This document shows, in pieces, positions 43,664 through 50,060 of a DNA stretch of 64,000 nt; position 1 is the stretch's first letter; each line of letters begins with the position of its first letter. The notes under the pieces were generated by a model. That model was not told the origin of the DNA. It ran no database searches and was given only the letters and a program-made list of their open reading frames with translations. Source of the DNA: Methanohalophilus halophilus. Lineage in GTDB: Archaea > Halobacteriota > Methanosarcinia > Methanosarcinales > Methanosarcinaceae. The stretch is from positions 882,057 through 946,056 of the forward strand of contig NZ_CP017921.1 of assembly GCF_001889405.1 (NCBI RefSeq), given 5' to 3'. A program made the translations under genes and the position numbers.

Positions 43664-45644
43664 AAAAATAAAAGTTGCAGTGGCAGGTAACCCCAATGTG
43701 GGGAAAACCACGATATTCAATGCCCTAACAGGGGCACGCCAGAAGGTGGGTAACTGGCCCGGCGTTACTGTGGAAAAAAAGATAGGAACAAAGAATCATA
43801 ATGGGCATGTCCTGGAAATAATAGACTTGCCGGGCACTTACAGTTTAACGGCTTATTCAGCAGATGAGGTGGTTGCCAGGGATTATATCCTTGAAGAAAA
43901 ACCTGATGTTGTTGTACAGGTCCTGGATTCCACAAATCTGGAAAGAAATCTTTATCTCACGACACAATTGCTTGAAATGGGCACCAATCTGATTCTTGCC
44001 TTGAACATGTCAGATCGTGCTGAAATGCGCGGCGATTTTATTGATGTCCAGAGACTGGAAAGCCTTCTTGGTGTTTCCGCTATCAAAACTGTTGCAGGTG
44101 AAGGCAAAGGGATAGATGCACTTCTTGATTCTATCGTGACAAAAAAAGAGCAGAACATACCCCTGCCTCATGAGATCGGTTATGGTGGCATGGTGGAAGA
44201 GAAGATATGTGCGCTGGAGGAAATAATTAAAGGTGATCCGGAAATATCCAAACACTATCCTCCCCGCTGGATAACTGTAAAATTGCTGGAAGGTGATGAT
44301 AATGTCATTTTCAAATTATCTTCAGAAAGCATTAAAGGAAAAGTACAGGATTTCCTGTCGGCTATCGACAATGAGGAATATGAAGTTGAGATGGCAGACA
44401 AGAGATATGAATTTATAAGTACCCTGATGCCTCAGGTTTGTACAACCTGTGCTGACGAAGTATCTCCCTCGGACATGGTGGATAAGGTAGTCACCAATAA
44501 GTATCTGGGTATTCCAATATTCCTGATACTTATGTGGGGCATGTTCGAGCTGACCTTTGCTTTTGCCACTCCCTTCATGGAACTGATCGACATGTTCTTT
44601 GGGTGGCTGGCGGCAGCGGTTATCTCAAATATTGAAACTGTTTGGCTTGCTTCCCTTCTGGGTGATGGCATCATTGCCGGTGTAGGTTCTGTCCTGCTCT
44701 TTGTGCCCAATATTTTCATCCTGTTCTTTGCCATCGCCCTGCTTGAAAGCAGTGGCTACATGGCACGTGCAGCATTCATTATGGACAAACTCATGTATAC
44801 AATGGGACTGCAGGGTAAGTCCTTCATCCCGATGCTCATGGGCTTTGGTTGTTCTGTTCCGGCTATTATGGCAACCCGTACACTAGAGGATGAAAAAGAT
44901 CGCCTCATAACGATGATGGTTACGCCTTTCATGTCCTGTGGCGCAAGGTTGCCCGTCTACATACTGCTTGCAGGAACATTTTTCGGTCGCCAGGCAGGAT
45001 CGGTAATTTTTGGCCTGTACGTACTGGGGATACTTGTGGCTATTGTTTCGGCCAAACTCTTCCGGACCTTTCTCGCCAGGGGCCAACCTTCCCCCTTTAT
45101 AATGGAACTTCCCCCCTATACCAAACCTTCACTGAAGGATTCCCTGCGGCATATGTGGAATGAGGGCTACCTTTACCTCCGCAAGGTCGGGACAGTAATT
45201 ATCGGAGGAGTCGTGCTGATCTGGTTGCTTGCCTATTTCCCGCAAGGCGCGGAATATGGCAGTGCTGGCAGTCTGATAGGTTCGCTGGGTAAATTGATCG
45301 AGCCACTAGTAGCCCCACTTGGATTTGACTGGAAGATAGCCGTTGCACTGGTCTTTGGCTTTGCCGCAAAGGAAATTGTAGTAGGTTCCCTGGGAACCCT
45401 GTACGGTACCGGTGGGGGGGAAGCATTGTCCTCAGCCCTCATGGCAGATCCGGGTTTCACTCCTGCAATAGCTCTGGGTCTAATGGTTTTTACTCTGCTC
45501 TATGTGCCCTGCATAGGAGCTGTTGCAGCTATCAAGAAAGAAACAGGTTCCTGGAAATGGATGTTTTTCCAGGCAGCCTACTCGACTGCGGTAGCCTGGG
45601 TGCTGGCAATGGTGACAATCCTTGTCGGAAATATGGTTCTTTAA
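43656..45644 (+). CDS. feoB: Ferrous iron transporter FeoB
   Basis: A 662-residue protein. The N-terminal G domain has GNPNVGKTTIFNALTG near residue 12, DLPGTYSL and LNMSD, followed by a helical GDI-type region to about 270. The C-terminal part has two Gate modules with ARAAFIMDKLMYTMGLQGKS and GCSVPAIMATRTLEDEKDR, and ends in a membrane span. TTG at 43656-43658 is the start, behind GGGGAGGTG at 7-nt spacing; an in-frame start 30 codons earlier lies in feoA and encodes no conserved sequence. It imports Fe2+ with GTP-dependent gating. Confidence 0.95.
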   Translation: MAEKIKVAVAGNPNVGKTTIFNALTGARQKVGNWPGVTVEKKIGTKNHNGHVLEIIDLPGTYSLTAYSADEVVARDYILEEKPDVVVQVLDSTNLERNLYLTTQLLEMGTNLILALNMSDRAEMRGDFIDVQRLESLLGVSAIKTVAGEGKGIDALLDSIVTKKEQNIPLPHEIGYGGMVEEKICALEEIIKGDPEISKHYPPRWITVKLLEGDDNVIFKLSSESIKGKVQDFLSAIDNEEYEVEMADKRYEFISTLMPQVCTTCADEVSPSDMVDKVVTNKYLGIPIFLILMWGMFELTFAFATPFMELIDMFFGWLAAAVISNIETVWLASLLGDGIIAGVGSVLLFVPNIFILFFAIALLESSGYMARAAFIMDKLMYTMGLQGKSFIPMLMGFGCSVPAIMATRTLEDEKDRLITMMVTPFMSCGARLPVYILLAGTFFGRQAGSVIFGLYVLGILVAIVSAKLFRTFLARGQPSPFIMELPPYTKPSLKDSLRHMWNEGYLYLRKVGTVIIGGVVLIWLLAYFPQGAEYGSAGSLIGSLGKLIEPLVAPLGFDWKIAVALVFGFAAKEIVVGSLGTLYGTGGGEALSSALMADPGFTPAIALGLMVFTLLYVPCIGAVAAIKKETGSWKWMFFQAAYSTAVAWVLAMVTILVGNMVL

Positions 45645-45657
45645 TGAGGTGTATTTG

Positions 45658-46110
45658 ATGGAAAGAAATTACAATGGTTTGAAGTTCTTTTCCCTTTTGT
45701 GGGGAATACTGTATATGGCCGCAGGCCTGATTCAGGTCGGCAAGGGAGTGGGGCTTTTGCATGCTTCCTTTTTATCCTCCAGTCTGTTACCTGCTGAGCT
45801 GGCCGGAGGAATTGTACTTGTGGTAATCGGTGCAGTATTTTTCGTCGCAATCTTTGAGTTTTCAAAGGATTCCTTTGAAGGATCCGCCTATGCCTATGTG
45901 GGAATACTGCTCTGCCTGGTGTTTGGCATTCTGTATTTCCTGAGTATGGTAGCAGATCTTATCAATGCCTATATCCTTGCCATGGAAGGTTACGAAAAAT
46001 GGACATTTGTTGACAGTTTCAAACCAGCATTGTATCTGGGCATTTTATCCGGGTTTGTATATATTTTCTGGAAGAACAGGTTTAGCCCCGTAAATCAGGG
46101 AGGATTTTAA
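45658..46110 (+). CDS. Unknown four-helix membrane protein of the iron locus
   Basis: A 150-residue protein with four hydrophobic spans (LLWGILYMAAGLIQVGKG, AGGIVLVVIGAVFFVAIFEF, ILLCLVFGILYFLSMVADLI, YLGILSGFVYIFWKN). I do not recognise a family. It lies 13 nt after feoB and 1 nt before the FeoC-like gene, so it belongs to the iron transcript. The start at 45658 is preceded by GAGGTG. Possible roles are an FeoB accessory, a periplasmic-side partner or a separate transporter subunit. Confidence 0.75.
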   Translation: MERNYNGLKFFSLLWGILYMAAGLIQVGKGVGLLHASFLSSSLLPAELAGGIVLVVIGAVFFVAIFEFSKDSFEGSAYAYVGILLCLVFGILYFLSMVADLINAYILAMEGYEKWTFVDSFKPALYLGILSGFVYIFWKNRFSPVNQGGF

Positions 46111-46111
46111 G

Positions 46112-46402
46112 ATGGTTGCGGGATACAAGTATGTATTGAAAAAAATGGCAGAAATGGACCAGAGGGGCAGCATCTCCTTTAATGCTCTCTCTGAAGGAAT
46201 GGATATGAATACCCGGCAGCTAAAGGGCATGCTGGAGTTAATGGAAAATATGGGGCATGTCAGGAAAATCGGGGATATCAATGCCAGGCCCGAGCTTCTT
46301 TCCTGTGGCCCCTGCAAATCATGTGGATGCTGTAATAGTGGGATTTCCTATGGTAATACATACCAGCTTACCGACAAAGGTCGGAGGGTGTGCAGTACCT
46401 GA
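46112..46402 (+). CDS. FeoC-like winged-helix protein with cysteine cluster
   Basis: A 96-residue protein. Residues 1-55 form a winged helix (MVAGYKYVLKKMAEMDQRGS, LMENMGHVRKIGD), and the end carries SCGPCKSCGCCNSG (CxxCxxCxCC), matching the idea of FeoC, a [Fe-S] winged-helix protein of Feo systems. It may sense iron or oxygen and protect FeoB from proteolysis or regulate feo. It overlaps neither neighbour; the preceding stop is 1 nt away. Confidence 0.8.
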   Translation: MVAGYKYVLKKMAEMDQRGSISFNALSEGMDMNTRQLKGMLELMENMGHVRKIGDINARPELLSCGPCKSCGCCNSGISYGNTYQLTDKGRRVCST

Positions 46403-46420
46403 TTATATTGCCGGGTCCGC

Positions 46421-46490
46421 CCGGAAGCTGAATGCTATGATATCACTCCCTTTTGTAAACGAGCTTCCGGCCGGATCATTCATCTTTTTT
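46421..46490 (+). terminator. Long-arm hairpin and T run after the iron operon
   Basis: CCGGAAGCT at 46421-46429 and AGCTTCCGG at 46462-46470 are exact 9-bp complements separated by 32 nt. A T run follows at 46485-46490. Downstream of the FeoC-like stop, it could terminate the feo transcript or limit read-through into the convergent gene. The loop is long for a simple terminator, so another regulatory role is possible. Confidence 0.45.
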
Positions 46491-46515
46491 ATTAAGTTCA
46501 GATTTTGGAAAGATA

Positions 46516-47478
46516 TTACTCCACGGGCCTTCTGACCAGGGATCCGTCTCGCATCTTGATCGTTACATATTTGCCTTCTTCTCCGGCCTCGTATTTATTG
46601 TAACGTAAAATCTCGAATTTGCCGGCATCTGTGAGTTTCCTTATTGTGCGTATATCTTCGCGGCCGATTTTACCTTTTTTTGCAGGTGGGTCAATATTGG
46701 CCTTTTTCTTTGAATATATGGTCCCTCCTTTCATGTCCGCCCCCACATGGCTGCCTGCATCCTCTGTCAGCAGTATTCCGTTTTTCATATATGCACCGGC
46801 AAAGGCTTCACATTTACCCTCTACGTAAACTGTTCCGCCATTGAGATGGGCTGCAGTATTCATGCCGGTATCCCCTTTGATTAGCAACATTCCATTTTCC
46901 ATCAGCAATCCGCTTCCGTTACCCGCATTTCCTTCTACTGTTATGCTGGCTTCACAGTTGCAACGGGCTGCCAGGGTATTGCGCAGGATGGCGTCATTGA
47001 GCAGCAGGTTATTTCCTTCCAGTTTGTTTAGCAGAAGTTTCTCCTGCAATCCCTTGCACACCAATTCAGTTATTGACACGAATTTGCGATAACCTTCCAT
47101 ATCGGATTCCACTTCCACTATATTTCCCATGGGTTCCCCGATACTTCCTTTTACGTATAAGGCGCCGGCTACCATCCCCATCCCTGCTTCAGCGGCGACG
47201 TTACCATCAATTATGATGTTGCCGGCATTTTCTGTATTCCCGCTGCCTCCAAGATGGGATATGCTGGCGCCCATTCCCTGTGCAAGCCGTTTTGCGACAT
47301 CACCGACAATCTGTACAGTATCTTCTTTTTTGAGATGATCGACTATTTCCCTGTAGGTATATTCCGTGCCTTGCTGGTGGGGGATGAGAGAGTCCGGATT
47401 GAAATCACTATTCCAGAAAAAGTTGTAAGTATAGTCACAGAGGTTGTCCGGCGGATTTGATAGTTCGATAGTGATCAT
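46516..47478 (-). CDS. GXGXG-domain protein (FwdC / GltB C-terminal-like)
   Basis: A 320-residue protein. Residues about 75-265 form a right-handed beta-helix of GXGXG turns (GASISHLGGSGNTENAGNII, GMGMVAGALYVKGSIGEPMG, AGSHVGADMKGGTIY), as in the C-terminal domain of glutamate synthase and in FwdC/FmdC of formylmethanofuran dehydrogenase. The first 70 residues and last 50 are added, and the flanking motifs do not match FwdC. The start I chose, ATG at 47476-47478, has AAGGGC in front and lies 10 nt after the ferredoxin stop; an in-frame start 23 codons earlier overlaps it. Confidence 0.83.
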   Translation of the reverse strand: MITIELSNPPDNLCDYTYNFFWNSDFNPDSLIPHQQGTEYTYREIVDHLKKEDTVQIVGDVAKRLAQGMGASISHLGGSGNTENAGNIIIDGNVAAEAGMGMVAGALYVKGSIGEPMGNIVEVESDMEGYRKFVSITELVCKGLQEKLLLNKLEGNNLLLNDAILRNTLAARCNCEASITVEGNAGNGSGLLMENGMLLIKGDTGMNTAAHLNGGTVYVEGKCEAFAGAYMKNGILLTEDAGSHVGADMKGGTIYSKKKANIDPPAKKGKIGREDIRTIRKLTDAGKFEILRYNKYEAGEEGKYVTIKMRDGSLVRRPVE

Positions 47479-47488
47479 GTTTGTGCCC

Positions 47489-47872
47489 TTAACCATGTAT
47501 GAGTGCAGGCAGACAGCGGGTACAGACCCAGATGCTTTCTTTTTCATGTCTCAGGGGCATCAGGTATCTCTCGTTTTCATCTTTACCACACTTAAAGCAG
47601 TTTATTGACCCAGCTTCATTGTCTTTTTCTTTTGTCTCCTGCATTTCCCTGACTGCCTGCGGATTGAAATCCATTGTCTGCCTTTCTTCAATTGATATTG
47701 CATCCTGTGGGCAGACTCCGATACAGAACCCCATACCATCGCACAGCTCTTCAGATACGACTTTAGCCTTACCATCTATTATCTGTATGGCACCCTCGGC
47801 ACATGGGCTGACACATTTGCCACAACCATTACACTTATCCTCGTCTATTTTGACTATCATCCGATTTACCAT
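47489..47872 (-). CDS. Ferredoxin with C-terminal zinc-ribbon
   Basis: A 127-residue protein. Residues 8-60 hold two [4Fe-4S] binding sites (CNGCGKCVSPC and CDGMGFCIGVC). After an acidic linker, the end carries CFKCGKD and CTRC, a ribbon that may bind zinc or iron. ATG at 47870-47872 follows GGAGG. It sits between the CGGC-domain and GXGXG genes with 13- and 10-nt gaps. It should pass electrons within the operon. Confidence 0.85.
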   Translation of the reverse strand: MVNRMIVKIDEDKCNGCGKCVSPCAEGAIQIIDGKAKVVSEELCDGMGFCIGVCPQDAISIEERQTMDFNPQAVREMQETKEKDNEAGSINCFKCGKDENERYLMPLRHEKESIWVCTRCLPALIHG

Positions 47873-47885
47873 TTTCAATCCTCCA

Positions 47886-48218
47886 TTAATGATGTGTACC
47901 TTCCACAACTTCAATTCCTGCATTTTCCAGAGTCTGCATTATTGAATCCACATGAGGGCATTCCGGATAGTTTTCCATTTGCATACAGGAACTGAGATGT
48001 ACTGTTTCCACTCCGTATTTTTTCAGGGAGCGTGCAAGCCTGAAAACCCTCCTTCCCGGACACCCGCCGCATGTGAAAAAAGCTGTCATTTCTGTATTTT
48101 CCTCGTAGTCACTAAAAGCGACTGCTTTTTCATTGAATGCCTTGAAACAACCAATTCCCGGGCAGGCTTCTGCAACAATAGCACAGCGAACTACTGCTAT
48201 TTTCTTATTATCTGTCAT
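47886..48218 (-). CDS. CGGC-domain redox/metal-binding protein
   Basis: A 110-residue protein that matches the CGGC (PF08821) family by AVVRCAIVAEACPGIGCFKA at the start and FFTCGGCPGRRVFRLARSLK near residue 57, then LSSCMQMENYPECPHVD. Many cysteines suggest metal or cluster binding. The start is ATG at 48216-48218, behind GGAG at about 7 nt; an in-frame ATG 2 codons upstream is less well spaced. The first 11 nt overlap the DUF166 gene. Confidence 0.83.
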   Translation of the reverse strand: MTDNKKIAVVRCAIVAEACPGIGCFKAFNEKAVAFSDYEENTEMTAFFTCGGCPGRRVFRLARSLKKYGVETVHLSSCMQMENYPECPHVDSIMQTLENAGIEVVEGTHH

Positions 48219-48972
48219 TTGCATTCTCCTTTTGTGCTTTATCCAGTGCAGAGTCCACACTTTCCCGGATAATATAACCTGCTTTGTGCAATATGGTGTC
48301 CCCTATTTCAGGGTCATTATCCATGCTTGCAGTACAGGGATATGCATGATGGGCAGAGGAAACCGTTTCCTTGAAATCTGCAGCTTCGGTATAGACAAGT
48401 TTACGGGCAACAAACCATGTGCATCCGCAGGGAGCATCCTTTATCACCCGTGCAGTTGTAATTTCTTCATTATCAAGTATTATTTCGACTTTGGGCTTCC
48501 CAAATCCCATTTCAACAAATCTGTCAATTACAGGTTGGCCTGTTTTCTCAAGGCTGCAGAATGGCTTGGGGAAAGCATATTCTACTTCCTCGTTCTGAAG
48601 TTTTTCTGCAACTTGCCTGACAAGGCCTGCCGGGGCAAGCTTGGGATTTTCAACAGGTGCAATTAAGGCTTTTGCATGTGCTTTTTTTGCAACTGTTGGC
48701 AGGGAAGCAAATAGGTCCGGATGCAGGTCCATTGCAAGGAGCAGGTCACAGGGTTTCAGGTCAGCAGGCAGGTATTCTTCCGGCTCTTCCACAAATTCAG
48801 GCAGATCTGCGGGCAATTCATGGATTTCTGTAAGGAACCCGGAATAAGATTTGCGGCCCTGTCGACAGTGATCGCAGGCTTCCCCGCAGGATGTGCAGAA
48901 CTGATCGGAATTTATGAGATTGCCCAGTACCTTTTTCCCGAATTCCCCGCTGTACAGGACACTTATTCTAAT
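48208..48972 (-). CDS. DUF166-family protein with no canonical start codon
   Basis: The conserved N-terminal sequence RISVLYSGEFGKKVLGNLIN and the cysteine cluster FCTSCGEACDHC lie upstream of the first ATG, GTG or TTG codon, which is a TTG at 48814-48816. The frame stays open back to a TAG at 49015-49017. Here I give the start as ATT at 48970-48972, where the family-like sequence begins; no good Shine-Dalgarno precedes it at close range. TTA, ATA, CTG, or a one-base error that joins ATG 49002-49004, are alternatives. Including that start the protein is 254 residues. Family function is unknown, although early annotation called it thymidylate synthase. Confidence 0.6.
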   Translation of the reverse strand: MRISVLYSGEFGKKVLGNLINSDQFCTSCGEACDHCRQGRKSYSGFLTEIHELPADLPEFVEEPEEYLPADLKPCDLLLAMDLHPDLFASLPTVAKKAHAKALIAPVENPKLAPAGLVRQVAEKLQNEEVEYAFPKPFCSLEKTGQPVIDRFVEMGFGKPKVEIILDNEEITTARVIKDAPCGCTWFVARKLVYTEAADFKETVSSAHHAYPCTASMDNDPEIGDTILHKAGYIIRESVDSALDKAQKENANDR

Positions 48973-49004
48973 TGGTTGCGGATCTGCTAAGGTACGACCT
49001 CCAT

Positions 49005-49050
49005 GGTATATTTTCTATACCAGGTATATTGGTGATACTGATATATAAAT
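49005..49050 (-). promoter_or_regulatory. TATA box and inverted repeats before the DUF166 operon
   Basis: GGTATA at 49005-49010 pairs exactly with TATACC at 49016-49021 around TTTTC, and a third copy of GGTATA occurs at 49023-49028. ATTTATATAT (minus strand, 49041-49050) is a TATA element, so a repressor at the repeats would cover the start site. The repeats are seen; regulation is inferred. Confidence 0.5.
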
Positions 49051-49064
49051 GAGGGAGTATCTAT

Positions 49065-49205
49065 TCAGATACTGCCCAATTCAGGAAGCCAGGCAATTTT
49101 GATTATGTACAGGAGAATCAGAATTAATATTATCAGCAGGATTAATTTTTTCATTTTGTAAAAGAAAAACCCGAATGATTTGCCGATTTTGAATATAAAA
49201 TCCAT
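49065..49205 (-). CDS. 46-residue small membrane protein
   Basis: A short open frame with MDFIFKIGKSFGFFFYKMKK, then an uninterrupted hydrophobic helix (LILLIILILILLYIIKIAWL) and a short polar end PELGSI. GGTGGTGG lies before the ATG. It is 25 nt downstream of the cyclophilin stop on the same strand, so it is probably translated with it. I recognise no family. The strong positive-inside pattern and clean termination support reality, although proteins this small need expression evidence. Confidence 0.55.
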   Translation of the reverse strand: MDFIFKIGKSFGFFFYKMKKLILLIILILILLYIIKIAWLPELGSI

Positions 49206-49230
49206 TCCACCACCATACCACCTATTGTTT

Positions 49231-49656
49231 TCATTCTTCCACTACACGCAGGCGGTTCATTACATCGCCTGGCTTGATTTTATACACAACATCCATTCCT
49301 TCAATGACCTTTCCAAAAACAGTGTGCATACCGTCCAGGTGGGATTGGGGTGAATGGGTGATGAAGAACTGGCTGCCCCCGGTATCCTTGCCTGCGTGGG
49401 CCATTGACAGGGCACCCTTTGTATGCTTTCGTGGATTTATCTCGCATTTGATCGTGTAACCCGGCCCACCGGTTCCATCACCCTTGGGGCATCCTCCCTG
49501 TATCACAAAATCAGGAATAACCCTGTGAAAGTCCAGGCCGTTATAGAATCCCTGCTTGATAAGTTTTTCAAAATTGGCAACCGTGCGGGGTGCATCGTTT
49601 TCAAATAATTCAAGGACAATGTCTCCCTTGCCTGTCTCGATAATGGCTTTTTTCAT
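49231..49656 (-). CDS. Cyclophilin-type peptidyl-prolyl cis-trans isomerase
   Basis: A 141-residue cyclophilin. The active site is [20 protein letters not shown] near residue 41, then [18 protein letters not shown] near 79 and [12 protein letters not shown]. It lacks extra loops, as in short archaeal and bacterial forms. It assists proline isomerisation during folding in the cytoplasm. GGAG precedes the start, and a TATA-like ACTATAAACTG is about 50 nt upstream. Confidence 0.95.
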   Translation of the reverse strand: MKKAIIETGKGDIVLELFENDAPRTVANFEKLIKQGFYNGLDFHRVIPDFVIQGGCPKGDGTGGPGYTIKCEINPRKHTKGALSMAHAGKDTGGSQFFITHSPQSHLDGMHTVFGKVIEGMDVVYKIKPGDVMNRLRVVEE

Positions 49657-49722
49657 TTTGCAACTCCGTTTTAATGTCGTCTTGAGATTTGAATAATCAG
49701 TTTATAGTTATTTCGCTGGACT

Positions 49723-49758
49723 TCAGGGATAGGTATATGTCAGAATTAGAATCCCTGA
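49723..49758. repeat. 8-bp inverted repeat between cyclophilin and a possible small gene
   Basis: TCAGGGAT at 49723-49730 pairs exactly with ATCCCTGA at 49751-49758. It lies 26 nt past the stop of the 37-residue reading frame, on that frame's downstream side, and upstream of the cyclophilin promoter. It could be a transcription terminator or leader hairpin. Spacer length is 20 nt. Confidence 0.4.
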
Positions 49759-49784
49759 TATCCAACCTTACATATTCTCTGGTG

Positions 49785-49898
49785 TTATTGTAGGTGGCTC
49801 AGGTCTGTGATTCGGATAATCTCATCCCAGTCCCCCACAACATCCGATACCCCGTTTTCATCGGCCTGCAAACATCTACCTCTCCACATAATTGACAT
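49785..49898 (-). CDS. Possible 37-residue small protein
   Basis: An open frame encoding MSIMWRGRCLQADENGVSDV, then VGDWDEIIRITDLSHLQ and a stop. Its sequence looks protein-like, with balanced composition and a plausible turn, but there is only a weak GCAGAG ahead of ATG. A TATA-like TTTAAATATA lies upstream at about 49937-49947 and a hairpin downstream. It may instead be the end of a decayed gene. The 49657-50053 gap otherwise holds no recognisable gene. Confidence 0.3.
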   Translation of the reverse strand: MSIMWRGRCLQADENGVSDVVGDWDEIIRITDLSHLQ

Positions 49899-50034
49899 CT
49901 CTGCAATATTATACAGTAATTATAATGTTGTAGTCTATTATATTTAAAGATACTATTAAAATAGCTCTAAAAAAGGTTAGGGTTAGTTAAGAAGAGAAGT
50001 TGGAATTAAAAAGAAAATGGAAAGGAGAGTAGAT

Positions 50035-50060
50035 AAAGTAATACCCGGAGGTATTACTTT
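50035..50060 (-). terminator. Terminator hairpin overlapping the thiC stop codon
   Basis: AAAGTAATACC at 50035-50045 and GGTATTACTTT at 50050-50060 are exact 11-bp complements with the tetraloop CGGA. On the minus strand the stem is followed by a pyrimidine- and T-rich tract. The thiC stop codon (50054-50056) lies inside the stem, so ribosomes terminating there would affect folding. Confidence 0.7.

Noticed and set aside
46516-47478. Formylmethanofuran dehydrogenase subunit C
   Set aside because: The GXGXG helix is similar, but the flanking regions differ and no fwd or fmd partner genes are adjacent.
48208-48816. Short DUF166 version starting at TTG 48814-48816
   Set aside because: It would drop the conserved N-terminal strand and cysteine cluster that are plainly encoded upstream in the same frame.
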